A DNA stretch of 64,000 nucleotides from RPQJ01 sp963793005 (GCA_963793005.1 CAWBYP010000004.1:372001-436000), one strand, 5' to 3'; counted from the stretch's first letter, positions 34,971 through 44,092 are shown. Notes: generated from the sequence alone by a model not told the origin. Made by a program: numbers and translations.

Positions 34971-36432
34971 GCGGGCTCTCCGTGAATCCAGGCAGCACTG
35001 CGCCGGGGTCGCTGCAGGTGCTGCTGATCAGGTGCCGTATCTCGTCGTGAATGCGCTGCTCGAGCGGTTCGACCTCATACGCGGCCAGCGTCTCGTCGAT
35101 GACCTCGTTGGCGCGCGCACGCCAGTCACGTGACCCCTGCTCCGCCCACTGGTCCGAGTTCGTCCGATCCAGCGTCGGACCAGGCATGTACAGTTCTTCC
35201 GGCCAGTGAGCCAGCGTGTGTTCGGACGTGAGCAGGTGATTGTCGCGAACCAGTTCGGCTATCAGTTCGCCGGCCGGCAGGTCGTCGCGCACCTCGACCG
35301 GGCGTATGAAGCGCTGCGCGTGGGCCACGATCTCGTCGTCGAACACCAGCTTCTCGAAGCTGAAGCAGTTGACGTAGTCGAGCATGCCCGGGCCAGACAC
35401 GGAATTGAAGCCTGCGCTGGCCGCGAGAAACGCGCCGACGCCCGTCTCCATGCCCGCCTGCGGGTCGTTGAATTTCGAGTCGGAGAGGGCCATGTACGCC
35501 TGGCACGGCAGCCCAAGCCGCTTCGCGACCTGGGCGTAGCCGCAGTAAAGCTGCAGCGCCTCGACCGCAGTCATCGGGTTGGTCATCAGCTGCATGTGGA
35601 ACGACGCGGGCGCGCCGCCGAATATCACGGGTGTGCCCGGCCGCACGACCTGCGCAATGACGAGACCCGACAGCACTTCGGCGGTGTGCAGCACCAGCGC
35701 GCCGACCGTGGTGACCGGCGAGATCATGCCGAGCAACAGCACCGGCACGATCTCGATCGGGATGCCCCATTCGGCGCAGTCCATGATATTCGCCACCGGG
35801 TCCTCGCCCCAGCGCAGCGGCGTGTTCGGGCAGCAGGTGAAGATGGACATCGGCCGACGCACAAGGTCCTCGCGGTCTTCGCGGAACATCGCCATCACCT
35901 GGCCCATGCGGGGCACACCCCAGGCCGTGAACGCGCCTGACACGATCGGGCGCTTCGAATGCGCAAGCACCAGGTAGAGCCGCCAGACGTCGGCCACGTC
36001 CTGAGGTATGTCGGTCGGAATGAACGCCGTCGACAGGTAGGAGATGTTCCTGAGCCCGTCCGCGAGGCGAACGTATTCCACGAAGTCGGGCGTCAGCGGC
36101 ACGCGGGCCTTCTGTGTCCGGCGGTCGAGCACGCGCAAAGCAGAGCTCGCGGGCACGAAGTGGACCCGGTCTCCCTCGAGCACGGCAGACACTTCCCCGT
36201 CGCGATCGTGCAGCGTCACCGCTGACGGCGCGGTCGCGAGTGCCCGCTCGACCGACGCACGAGGGAAACGCACGCGCCCCGTCTCCAGGTCCGCCTCGAG
36301 GCCTGCGCCGGCGAGGCGCTTCAATGCACGCTCGTCGTCGATCATCACGCCGGTCGTCGCGAGGACACCCAGCGCCTCGTCGATGATCCGGTCTATGAGG
36401 GCGGACTCCAGCACCGAAAGGGTCGGTCTCAT
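34963..36432 (-). CDS. mttB: Trimethylamine methyltransferase (MttB)-family, non-pyrrolysine
   Basis: This 489-residue TIM-barrel enzyme is of MttB superfamily length (YCGYAQVAKRLGLPCQAYMA, GAFLAASAGFNSVSGPGMLDY). There is no in-frame amber codon inside the gene, so it lacks pyrrolysine and is not a true trimethylamine methyltransferase. Characterised non-pyrrolysine relatives demethylate glycine betaine, proline betaine, carnitine or butyrobetaine onto a corrinoid protein. The specific amine is unknown here. It follows the SDR gene by 15 bases. Confidence 0.92.
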   Translation of the reverse strand: MRPTLSVLESALIDRIIDEALGVLATTGVMIDDERALKRLAGAGLEADLETGRVRFPRASVERALATAPSAVTLHDRDGEVSAVLEGDRVHFVPASSALRVLDRRTQKARVPLTPDFVEYVRLADGLRNISYLSTAFIPTDIPQDVADVWRLYLVLAHSKRPIVSGAFTAWGVPRMGQVMAMFREDREDLVRRPMSIFTCCPNTPLRWGEDPVANIMDCAEWGIPIEIVPVLLLGMISPVTTVGALVLHTAEVLSGLVIAQVVRPGTPVIFGGAPASFHMQLMTNPMTAVEALQLYCGYAQVAKRLGLPCQAYMALSDSKFNDPQAGMETGVGAFLAASAGFNSVSGPGMLDYVNCFSFEKLVFDDEIVAHAQRFIRPVEVRDDLPAGELIAELVRDNHLLTSEHTLAHWPEELYMPGPTLDRTNSDQWAEQGSRDWRARANEVIDETLAAYEVEPLEQRIHDEIRHLISSTCSDPGAVLPGFTESPHD

Positions 36433-36447
36433 TCGAGCGCCACTCCG

Positions 36448-37470
36448 TCAGACGAGTTTCAGGTCGACGAGACTCTTTGCCATTGCGATCGCGGCTTCGC
36501 GGGCCGGGATGAAATCCATGCCCAGCGTCCGGCGTGTCTGTGAGTTGTCGATCGGCATCTCCCGGCCAAGGTCGGGCACGGCCTGCCGCGTCGTGGCGTC
36601 GAAGATCGACGCCAGCCTGACCACCCAGTCAGGCAGTTCGAATCGCGGCGCCTTGCGGCCCGCAGGACCGAGCGCCTCACGGATCGCCTGCGCGATCTCG
36701 ATGAACCACAGGCTCTCGGCAGCCGCCAGGTAACGCCCGCCAGTCGGGCTATCCACTTCGAGTGCCAGGCGGTGCGCGCGCGCCACGTCGCGCACGTCCA
36801 CGCAGGGAATGGCGAGCCGCGGCGCGCCCGGGTACTTGCCCGTCAGGAACATCTGGATGATCTCGGCAGAAGTGCCGATGTCGCGATCGAGCACCGGACC
36901 CAGCACCAGGCCCGGGTTCACCGACGAGTAATGAAGTCCCGCGGCTTCCTTCTCGACGAATTCCCGTGCCGCGCGTTCCGCCAGTGTCTTCGACTTGGCA
37001 TAGGCGCTCACCCCAGGCGAGTCGACCAGCGTCCAGTCCGCTTCGGTGAACGGTTTCGTACGCGAATGCGGGTGGCCGTACATCACCGCAACCAGCGACG
37101 AGGTCTGTACGAAGCGCTCGACTCCTCCAGCCACGGCCGCGCGCAGCACGCGCAGAGTGCCCTGGACGGCCGGGCGGATCAGGTCCTGCTCGTCCTTCGG
37201 CTGCACGGCAGGGAACGGCGAGGCCACGTGCAGCACGTGCCCGCAGCCACGGACCGCCGCATCCCAGCCCGCATCGACCTCCAGGTCGACCTCGGCGAAT
37301 TCCAGGCGCGACACCGGCGCGTGCCGTGACAACGAGCCACGCACGTCATCCGCTTTCTTGAATGAGCGCAGGGTGCCGCGCACACCGTAGCCGGCATTGA
37401 GCAGGTCCACGGCACATTGCCGCGCGATGAAACCGGAAACACCGGTGATGAGAACCGTCGGCCTGTCCAT
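36448..37470 (-). CDS. Extended SDR, dihydroflavonol-reductase-like
   Basis: This 340-residue NAD(P)-dependent reductase has the N-terminal Rossmann motif TGVSGFIA and the catalytic Tyr-Lys pair (SAYAKSK). Its closest type is the dihydroflavonol 4-reductase/aldehyde reductase group. A strong GGGGAGGAG lies ahead of the ATG, and the gene ends 15 bases before mttB, so it opens the corrinoid operon. It could process the carbon skeleton of the methylated substrate or its product; this is inference from position. Confidence 0.88.
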   Translation of the reverse strand: MDRPTVLITGVSGFIARQCAVDLLNAGYGVRGTLRSFKKADDVRGSLSRHAPVSRLEFAEVDLEVDAGWDAAVRGCGHVLHVASPFPAVQPKDEQDLIRPAVQGTLRVLRAAVAGGVERFVQTSSLVAVMYGHPHSRTKPFTEADWTLVDSPGVSAYAKSKTLAERAAREFVEKEAAGLHYSSVNPGLVLGPVLDRDIGTSAEIIQMFLTGKYPGAPRLAIPCVDVRDVARAHRLALEVDSPTGGRYLAAAESLWFIEIAQAIREALGPAGRKAPRFELPDWVVRLASIFDATTRQAVPDLGREMPIDNSQTRRTLGMDFIPAREAAIAMAKSLVDLKLV

Positions 37471-37570
37471 TGATCTCCTCCCCTGGGGCGCCCTGCCGCG
37501 CAGCTAGCATAGCAATTCGGCGGTTTACCCGAGGTCCCGCGACTAGCCGCTGCAGCGCGGCTTGCGCGTG

Positions 37571-37620
37571 ATAGGTCCTGTCTATGTCTTAATACATATC
37601 TATCGATTGGGATTATCTAT
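37571..37620. promoter_or_regulatory. Possible OxyR-type site upstream of ahpC
   Basis: ATAG at 37571 and CTAT at 37582 give an exact ATAG-N7-CTAT OxyR half-site; further CTAT elements at 37600 and 37617 are not at the spacing a full tetramer site requires. It is placed 67-115 bases before the ahpC start, and OxyR control of ahpCF is common. The match is partial. Confidence 0.4.
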
Positions 37621-37686
37621 CAGTCCTGCGTATCGTGCCTGCCCATCGAGGCCGATCCCCTGCCTCAATGCAACGGAGAGATACAC

Positions 37687-38253
37687 ATGACTTCTTTGAT
37701 CAACACCCAGGTCAAGCCATTCAAGGCCACGGCCTTCCACGACGGCGAGTTTGTCCAGGTCACGGAAGCGGACCTCAAGGGCAAGTGGTCGGTCGTATTC
37801 TTCTATCCGGCTGACTTCACGTTCGTCTGCCCGACCGAACTGGGCGACGTCGCGGACCTCTATGCCGAGTTCCAGTCGCTCGGTGTCGAGATCTACAGCG
37901 TCTCGACCGACACACACTTCACGCACAAGGCATGGCACGACGCTTCCGACACGATCCGCCGGATCGAGTACCCGATGGTCGGTGACCCGACCCATGCGAT
38001 CAGCCGCAATTTCGGCGTGCTGATCGAGGACGAGGGCCTGGCCCTGCGCGGCACTTTCGTGGTCAATCCGGAAGGCGTGATCAAGGTGGCCGAAATCAAC
38101 GATCTCGGGATCGGCCGCGACGCGAAGGAACTGATTCGCAAGGTGCAGGCTGCACAGTACGTCGCCGCCCACCCTGGCGAGGTCTGCCCCGCCAAGTGGA
38201 CGCCTGGTGCGCAGACGCTCGAGCCGTCGCTGGACCTGGTCGGCAAGATCTGA
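37687..38253 (+). CDS. ahpC: Alkyl hydroperoxide reductase subunit C (2-Cys peroxiredoxin)
   Basis: This 188-residue peroxiredoxin of the AhpC type has peroxidatic Cys48 (DFTFVCPTE) and resolving Cys167 (GEVCPAKW). It reduces H2O2, organic peroxides and peroxynitrite and is re-reduced by AhpF, encoded 98 bases downstream. A short leader with GGAGAG precedes the ATG. A possible OxyR half-site lies upstream. Confidence 0.97.
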   Translation: MTSLINTQVKPFKATAFHDGEFVQVTEADLKGKWSVVFFYPADFTFVCPTELGDVADLYAEFQSLGVEIYSVSTDTHFTHKAWHDASDTIRRIEYPMVGDPTHAISRNFGVLIEDEGLALRGTFVVNPEGVIKVAEINDLGIGRDAKELIRKVQAAQYVAAHPGEVCPAKWTPGAQTLEPSLDLVGKI

Positions 38254-38262
38254 ACCCCCCGT

Positions 38263-38289
38263 GCCCGCCCAGGGACGGGCGGGCTTTTT
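38263..38289 (+). terminator. Rho-independent terminator after ahpC
   Basis: An 8-bp GC stem (GCCCGCCC/GGGCGGGC), 6-base loop and five Ts directly follow, 10 bases after the ahpC stop. It should stop most transcripts before ahpF, keeping AhpC in excess over AhpF. Confidence 0.85.
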
Positions 38290-38351
38290 ATCGCAGTACC
38301 TGCGCCCAGCTGGCCACTGGCCGGTGCGCAGGAACGACTGGAGATGACACA

Positions 38352-40001
38352 GTGCTCGACCCGAACCTCAAGCAGCAACTGAAAGGACACCTCGGTCGAA
38401 TTTCGCGACCGGTGGAACTCGTCGCCGACCTCGACACGAGCACTGCATCGGCAGCGATGCTTGGGATGCTGGAAGAACTCGCGTCCCTGTCGGACCAGAT
38501 CGTCCTGCGAACGCAGAGCGGGGCAGCCAGAGACGATGCCGGCAGCAGCAAGGGCGGCCGGGGCGCTGCGCATGGCGACGGCGAAGCACGGCAGGTCCTG
38601 GTGCCATCATTCCAGGTCAGTCCGGCAGGGGCCGACATGGGTATCCGATTTGCAGGCACGCCGAGCGGCCACGAATTCACCTCGCTGGTGCTTGCACTGC
38701 TTCATGCAGGCGGACACCCTCCCAGGGTCGCGCCTGAAACTGCGCGGCGCATAGAAGCGCTCGGCCAGGACCTGGACTTTGAAGTCTTCATTTCACTCAG
38801 CTGCCACAACTGCCCGGACGTGGTCCAGGCATTGAACCTGATGGCGGCGCTGAATCCGCGCGTTCGCAGCACGATGATCGACGGAGCGGTGTTCCAGCAG
38901 CAGGTCGAGTCGAGGAAGATCATGGCCGTGCCTGCGGTCTACCTGAACGGCAAGCCGTTCGGCCAGGGCCGGATGACGGTCGAGGAAATCCTGGCGAAGA
39001 TCGACACGAAGGGTGCGGCCCGCGAGGCGGCGACGCTCGACGCGCGGGAGCCTTTCGACATGCTGGTCATCGGCGGTGGGCCGGCCGGGGCCTCCGCGGC
39101 CATCTATGCAGCGCGCAAGGGTATTCGCACTGGCGTCGTTGCCGAACGCTTTGGCGGCCAGGTCATGGACACGATGGGGATCGAGAACTTCATCTCCGTG
39201 ACACATACAGAGGGACCCCGGCTGGTCGCGGCGCTGGAGGAGCATGTCAGGACCTACGACGTGGACGTGATGAACCTGCAGCGCGCCACGCGACTACTGC
39301 CGGCAGACAATACCGGCCTGCTGACCGTGAGTCTCGAGAGTGGCGCGAGACTCCGCAGCCGGGCTGTCGTGCTCGCGACCGGTGCCCGCTGGCGCGAGAT
39401 GAATGTCCCGGGCGAGCGCGAATACCGCGGTCGAGGCGTCGCGTACTGTCCGCACTGCGACGGGCCGCTGTTCAAGGGCAAGCGTGTCGCCGTAATCGGC
39501 GGAGGCAATTCCGGGGTCGAGGCTGCCATAGACCTGGCCGGCCTGGTCTCGTCGGTAACGCTGGTCGAATACGACGGAAAGCTGCGCGCCGACGAAGTCC
39601 TGCAGCGGAAACTGCGCAGCCTGCCCAACGTCCGGGTGATCGTCTCCGCCGAGACGACCGAGGTGCACGGCGCCGACGGACGCGTGAACGCGCTCACCTA
39701 TCGCGATCGGGGCAGCAACGAACTCCACCGCATCGACCTCGAGGGCGTGTTCGTGCAGATCGGCCTGCTGCCCAACACGGACTGGCTGAAGGGCAGCGTC
39801 GCCTTGAGTCCGCGAGGGGAAATCGAAGTGGACGCGCGCGGCCAGACCTCGGTTCCCGGGGTATTCGCAGCCGGCGACGCTACCACGGTGCCCTACAAGC
39901 AGATCGTCATAGCGATGGGCGAGGGTTCGAAGGCCGCACTCAGCGCATTCGACCACCTGATGCGCCTTCCCGCTGTCGAACAGGCCGCGGCTGCCGCGTA
40001 A
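38352..40001 (+). CDS. ahpF: Alkyl hydroperoxide reductase subunit F
   Basis: This 549-residue flavoprotein has the N-terminal tandem thioredoxin-fold domain with C151xxC154 (SCHNC) and FAD motif GGGPAG (241-246). The second redox pair is C366xxC369 (CPHC), and NAD motif GGGNSG spans 383-388. It uses NADH to re-reduce AhpC. At 549 residues it is about 30 longer than usual; a Gly/Asp/Arg-rich insert at residues 57-82 accounts for this. The start is GTG, chosen because it matches the family N-terminus. Confidence 0.95.
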   Translation: MLDPNLKQQLKGHLGRISRPVELVADLDTSTASAAMLGMLEELASLSDQIVLRTQSGAARDDAGSSKGGRGAAHGDGEARQVLVPSFQVSPAGADMGIRFAGTPSGHEFTSLVLALLHAGGHPPRVAPETARRIEALGQDLDFEVFISLSCHNCPDVVQALNLMAALNPRVRSTMIDGAVFQQQVESRKIMAVPAVYLNGKPFGQGRMTVEEILAKIDTKGAAREAATLDAREPFDMLVIGGGPAGASAAIYAARKGIRTGVVAERFGGQVMDTMGIENFISVTHTEGPRLVAALEEHVRTYDVDVMNLQRATRLLPADNTGLLTVSLESGARLRSRAVVLATGARWREMNVPGEREYRGRGVAYCPHCDGPLFKGKRVAVIGGGNSGVEAAIDLAGLVSSVTLVEYDGKLRADEVLQRKLRSLPNVRVIVSAETTEVHGADGRVNALTYRDRGSNELHRIDLEGVFVQIGLLPNTDWLKGSVALSPRGEIEVDARGQTSVPGVFAAGDATTVPYKQIVIAMGEGSKAALSAFDHLMRLPAVEQAAAAA

Positions 40002-40070
40002 CGAGGCCCGCCTGAGCAGGGCCCAGGGTGCCCCCCGGTACGCCCTGCGTAACGGGGGACGCCGTGGGCG

Positions 40071-40442
40071 TCACGCCAGCGAGTGCAAACCGAACATGTT
40101 TCCTTCGGTGTCCACCGCCAGCACGATGTAGCCGTACTCGCCAATCGAGATCTTGTCCCGATGCACCCGGCCGCCCGCGGCAACGACCCGTGACGCTTCG
40201 ACTGAACAGTCATCACAGCCGAAATAGACCAGCGTGCTGTTGCCCCCGGATTTCACGCCGGGCATGCGAACCAGCGCGCCGCCGATACCGGATCGGGTCC
40301 GGTCCCTGGGAAACCCCCACATCTCGATGTCACCTGAATTCAGCTTCTCGCACTTGAGGCCGAGCACGGCCTCGTAGAAGCCCTTGGCCCGCGCCATGTC
40401 CTGCACGTAGATCTCGAACCACCGGACGGGATTGCCTGCCAT
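40071..40442 (-). CDS. VOC-family (glyoxalase-like) protein
   Basis: This 123-residue protein has the VOC beta-alpha-beta-beta-beta fold: WFEIYVQDMARAKGFYEAVLG at the start and GYIVLAVDTEGNMFGLHS at the end. VOC proteins are metal-dependent or metal-free enzymes acting on small molecules, and the substrate cannot be predicted. It is convergent with ahpF. Confidence 0.82.
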   Translation of the reverse strand: MAGNPVRWFEIYVQDMARAKGFYEAVLGLKCEKLNSGDIEMWGFPRDRTRSGIGGALVRMPGVKSGGNSTLVYFGCDDCSVEASRVVAAGGRVHRDKISIGEYGYIVLAVDTEGNMFGLHSLA

Positions 40443-40579
40443 GTAGGATCTCCTGCTGTCTTCATTCCTGCATTAGTGAGTCGGCGTCCGACCTCGGGCG
40501 AGCCGGTTTTCAGCGTAACGCAACACGGTCCCGACGGCGACTCCAGGCCGCTCCGGATGGAGTATCTTGGGCAACTGAA

Positions 40580-41215
40580 ATGGACGCGCGATACCGATAC
40601 CCGCTGGCACTGCTGGTCACTTTCGTCGCGATCTTCATTGCGCTCGCCATCGCGCCCTGGTACCCGCAGGACTGGCTGCTCGAAAACGTCATCGTGTTCA
40701 TTGCCGTGCCGCTGTTCGCGCTGACCTGCCGCCGGCTGCGATTCTCGGACCTGGCGTACACCTGCCTCTTCCTCTTCCTGGTGCTGCACGAGATCGGTTC
40801 TCACTACACCTACAGCGAAGTACCGTGGCGCGACTGGCTCGCGGTCTTCGGGTACGAGGCCGGCGCGACTCCGGGCCGCAACCACTACGACCGCCTGGTG
40901 CACTTCTGCTACGGGCTGCTGATGCTGCCGATCGCGTGGGAACTGTTCGTGGCGCGCGCCGCGCCCCGGGGACTCTGGCGCTGGCTGATGCCGCTGCTGT
41001 TCGTGCTTTCGCATTCCGTGATCTACGAACTGATCGAGTGGCTTGCCGCGGCACTGTTCGGCGGCGACCTGGGCATGGCCTACCTCGGGACGCAGGGAGA
41101 TGCCTGGGACGCGCAGAAAGACATGGCGCTGGCTGCGGCCGGAGCCGTCGTCGGTACGATCGTAATGATTGTCCTGAGACTGCACTCGCCTCGCTCCCGC
41201 TCCCCGCATTCCTGA
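40580..41215 (+). CDS. DUF2238 membrane protein (YjdF-like)
   Basis: This 211-residue protein has six or seven predicted helices and the family signatures HEIGSHYTYSEVPW, NHYDRLVHFCYGLLM and the late GTQGDAWDAQKDMALA. DUF2238 proteins are inner-membrane proteins of unknown function. The histidine-rich conserved loops suggest metal or proton handling, but nothing is established. Confidence 0.85.
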   Translation: MDARYRYPLALLVTFVAIFIALAIAPWYPQDWLLENVIVFIAVPLFALTCRRLRFSDLAYTCLFLFLVLHEIGSHYTYSEVPWRDWLAVFGYEAGATPGRNHYDRLVHFCYGLLMLPIAWELFVARAAPRGLWRWLMPLLFVLSHSVIYELIEWLAAALFGGDLGMAYLGTQGDAWDAQKDMALAAAGAVVGTIVMIVLRLHSPRSRSPHS

Positions 41216-41370
41216 CCAGGCGCCCGGCGCAACTCATCCATCGACGCACAGGGGTCGCGTGGTCCGGATTCCGTGACGGAGGTCACGTCCGGCGGGGTCG
41301 CGTACGGCTAACTTGCCTCCCACGATCGGCCCGAGTCCCGGGCGGTCATTGCGTCAGAACGAATACCAGA

Positions 41371-43278
41371 ATGGTCTCAGGCAGCGCCGCGCCAATTCGT
41401 ATCCTCGTGGTAGACGACGAGCAGGCCGTGCTGGCCGCCTTCCGTCGGGTATTCGATCCGTTGCCCGGCGATGCAGGCGGCGCCGTCCTGGACGGACTGC
41501 GGATGCGGCTGCTCGGCTCCGGCGGCAACCCGGCGTTGCTGGCGAAGCAGCCGCGAAGACAGCAGACCTTCGACGCCACTTACTGCAGTGCTCCGGTCGA
41601 CGCGGTCGCCGCCGTGCGCGATGCGATTACGGGCAACACGCCGTTCAACATCGTGTTCCTGGATTCGCACCTGCCGACTGGCCGCGAGAGCCTGCTGGCC
41701 GCGCAGCAAATCCGCGAACTCGACCAGAAGATCGAAATCGTGATCTGCGCTGCCGGTCCCGACGTCAATCCGCTGGAGTTCGGAGGCAGCGTCCCCCCCG
41801 CTGACAGGATCTTCTACCTTTCCAAGCCGCTGAATCCGCATGAAGTCCGGCGCATTGCGCTCGCCCTGGGTGAAAAGCACGCCAGCTTCAATCAGCGCAT
41901 GGTCGAACTGGCGGAAGTCGACAGCCTGACCGGACTGCCGAGCCGCACCCAGTTCGTGGCGCGACTGCGAAACGCCATCGCGGGCGCGAAGCGGGATGGC
42001 CACACGATGGCGCTGCTGTACCTCGACCTCGACAGCTTCCGATGCGTCAATGACGCCCTCGGACAGGTGGCCGGTGACGAGATGCTCAGGCGCGTCGGGG
42101 TTCGGCTGCGTGAAATCATGACTGACAACGATGCCACCGGCCCCCTCGACCCGAGCGGCCCGGGCTTCGAAATCGCCCGCCTCGGCAGCGACCAGTTTGT
42201 TGTCCTGCTGCACACGGTCGACGATTCGGCGCACGTAGACTCGGTGGCCCAGCAACTGACCATTCCACTGGTCACGGCTGCCGACGCGGCTTCCACGTCG
42301 ATCATTGTGACAGCCAGCATCGGTGTCGCGCTCTACCCGACCGACAGCGTGGACGAGGACGCCCTGCTGCGCCAGGCGGGCATCGCCATGTACACGGCGA
42401 AGCGGCAGGGCCGCGGCAGGGTCGAGTACTTCAACGCCACGATGAAGGAAGGCTCGCAGTCACGATTCCGGCTCGAGCAGCGTCTCCAGCGGGCACTGGC
42501 GCGGGATGGATTCACTCTCTGCTACCAGCCGCAGTTCGACCTCGGCACCGGCTGCATCTCTGGCGTCGAGGCCCTGTTGCGCTGGACGGATGACCAGCTC
42601 GGCAGTATCTCGCCCGACGAATTCATACCGCTCGCCGAGGAGATGGGGCTGATCGTGCCGATCGGTGAGTGGGCGCTGCGGACCGCATGCAGCCAGTTCC
42701 GCGAATGGCAGGACATGGGCCTGCAGGCCGGTCGCGTTGCGGTAAACGTTTCGCCACCGCAGTTCACCGAGCCGGGATTCTGCGGGACGGTCCGCCAGGT
42801 GCTGCGCGAGACCGGCCTCGACCCTTCGCGACTTGAACTCGAGATCACCGAGTCGCTCGCGATGAGCGCTGACGACCGGACCACGCAGATCCTTGCGGAA
42901 CTGCGCAAGATTGGAGTGTCCATCGCGATTGACGATTTCGGCGTCGGCCATTCCAACCTCGGCCGCCTGGTGTCGATCGCGGTCAACCGGCTCAAGATCG
43001 ACCGTGGGCTGGTTCGCAGCATCGACCCGCACGGCCGGCGCGCAGCCATCGTCGGGGCCATCGTCTCGATGGCCAGGGCGCTCGGATTGCAGGTCCTCGC
43101 CGAGGGCGTCGAAGACTTCTCGCAATTGCTCGATCTGCAGGAACTGCAGTGCAACGAGGTGCAGGGTTACCTGCTGAGCCAGCCGCTGCCCGCCGGCGAG
43201 ATCACCGTACTGCTGCAGCGGCTCGAGGAAAGCACCGATACCAGCCGCACGATGCGGCTGCGCTCGCTCGCCGGATAG
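41371..43278 (+). CDS. REC-GGDEF-EAL c-di-GMP phosphodiesterase (degenerate GGDEF)
   Basis: The 635 residues hold a receiver domain (D15, D16, phospho-acceptor D98 in FLDSHLP, K152). A GGDEF domain follows in which the catalytic motif is GSDQF (269-273), then a complete EAL domain (E397 in EALLRW, NVSPPQF, DDFGVGHSNL, AEGVE). The degenerate GGDEF probably does not make c-di-GMP and may act as a GTP-sensing or structural domain. The EAL motifs predict active c-di-GMP hydrolysis. No cognate sensor kinase is adjacent. Confidence 0.9.
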   Translation: MVSGSAAPIRILVVDDEQAVLAAFRRVFDPLPGDAGGAVLDGLRMRLLGSGGNPALLAKQPRRQQTFDATYCSAPVDAVAAVRDAITGNTPFNIVFLDSHLPTGRESLLAAQQIRELDQKIEIVICAAGPDVNPLEFGGSVPPADRIFYLSKPLNPHEVRRIALALGEKHASFNQRMVELAEVDSLTGLPSRTQFVARLRNAIAGAKRDGHTMALLYLDLDSFRCVNDALGQVAGDEMLRRVGVRLREIMTDNDATGPLDPSGPGFEIARLGSDQFVVLLHTVDDSAHVDSVAQQLTIPLVTAADAASTSIIVTASIGVALYPTDSVDEDALLRQAGIAMYTAKRQGRGRVEYFNATMKEGSQSRFRLEQRLQRALARDGFTLCYQPQFDLGTGCISGVEALLRWTDDQLGSISPDEFIPLAEEMGLIVPIGEWALRTACSQFREWQDMGLQAGRVAVNVSPPQFTEPGFCGTVRQVLRETGLDPSRLELEITESLAMSADDRTTQILAELRKIGVSIAIDDFGVGHSNLGRLVSIAVNRLKIDRGLVRSIDPHGRRAAIVGAIVSMARALGLQVLAEGVEDFSQLLDLQELQCNEVQGYLLSQPLPAGEITVLLQRLEESTDTSRTMRLRSLAG

Positions 43279-43356
43279 GCTAATGCGGTCCGGGGGAATG
43301 CGCCCCGGTACACTGCAGGCAGCGGCGATCCGGTCCGCGGCGAGTTGCGAGTGTCG

Positions 43357-43992
43357 ATGAAGACGGCCCCGCGATCCCTCACTCGACAGGCACTGCATTT
43401 CGCCACCGGCGAACTCGCCTCGCGCGACCGGCTGCTTGCGGGAATCCGGGACCGTCTCGGTACGCCTCCCATGTGGGGTCGGCGCCCGGGCTTCGCGACG
43501 CTGGTGAGGATCATCCTCGAGCAGCAGGTCTCACTCGTGGCCGCCCGGACACTGTACCGACGGCTCGAGGCACAGCTCGGCGGCATGAGCGCGGCACACG
43601 TTGCGGCCGCATCGGTGACCGAGCTGCGCGGCTTCGGGCTCACGCGCCAGAAGGCCGGGTACTGCCATGGTCTTGCGCTGCGCGTACTCGATGGCCGCCT
43701 CGACCTCGCCGCCGCTGCACGCGCCTGCGACGACGAGGGGCGACACGCGTTGCTGGCGGTTCCGGGACTCGGCCCGTGGAGCGTCGACATCTACTGGCTG
43801 ATGGCGCTCCGGCGGCCGGATGTCTGGCCCACCGGCGACCTGGCGCTTGCCGTGGCGCTGCGCGACCTTAAACGCCTGAAACACCTGCCCCGGGCCGACG
43901 AACAGCAACGACTGGCAAGGCGATGGTCGCCCTGGAGGTCCGTCGCCGCCAGGATGCTGTGGGCACACTATCTGGACGCCCGCAGGCCTTGA
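43357..43992 (+). CDS. HhH-GPD DNA glycosylase (AlkA-like)
   Basis: This 211-residue base-excision enzyme has the helix-hairpin-helix VPGLGPWSVDIYWLMAL and, a short distance on, the catalytic aspartate in WPTGDLAL. The N-terminal half carries LVRIILEQQVSLVAARTLYRRL. It would remove alkylated bases such as 3-methyladenine. Compared with E. coli AlkA it lacks the N-terminal TATA-like domain. The start is uncertain: GTG 6 bases earlier is in frame. Confidence 0.88.
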   Translation: MKTAPRSLTRQALHFATGELASRDRLLAGIRDRLGTPPMWGRRPGFATLVRIILEQQVSLVAARTLYRRLEAQLGGMSAAHVAAASVTELRGFGLTRQKAGYCHGLALRVLDGRLDLAAAARACDDEGRHALLAVPGLGPWSVDIYWLMALRRPDVWPTGDLALAVALRDLKRLKHLPRADEQQRLARRWSPWRSVAARMLWAHYLDARRP

Positions 43993-44092
43993 ATCGCCAG
44001 GATCGGACTCCATGCTGGGGCTCTCGGACCGGAACAGTTTCGTGAGAGACTGCGCCGCCTGACGGTCGGATTCAACTGGAACGGAGCCATCG

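Noticed and set aside
34963..36432. Pyrrolysine in the MttB homologue
   Set aside because: No in-frame TAG occurs in the gene, and no pylTSBCD genes are in the window.
37471..37560. Cobalamin riboswitch ahead of the corrinoid operon
   Set aside because: No GCCACTG-type B12 box or conserved riboswitch core was found in the leader.
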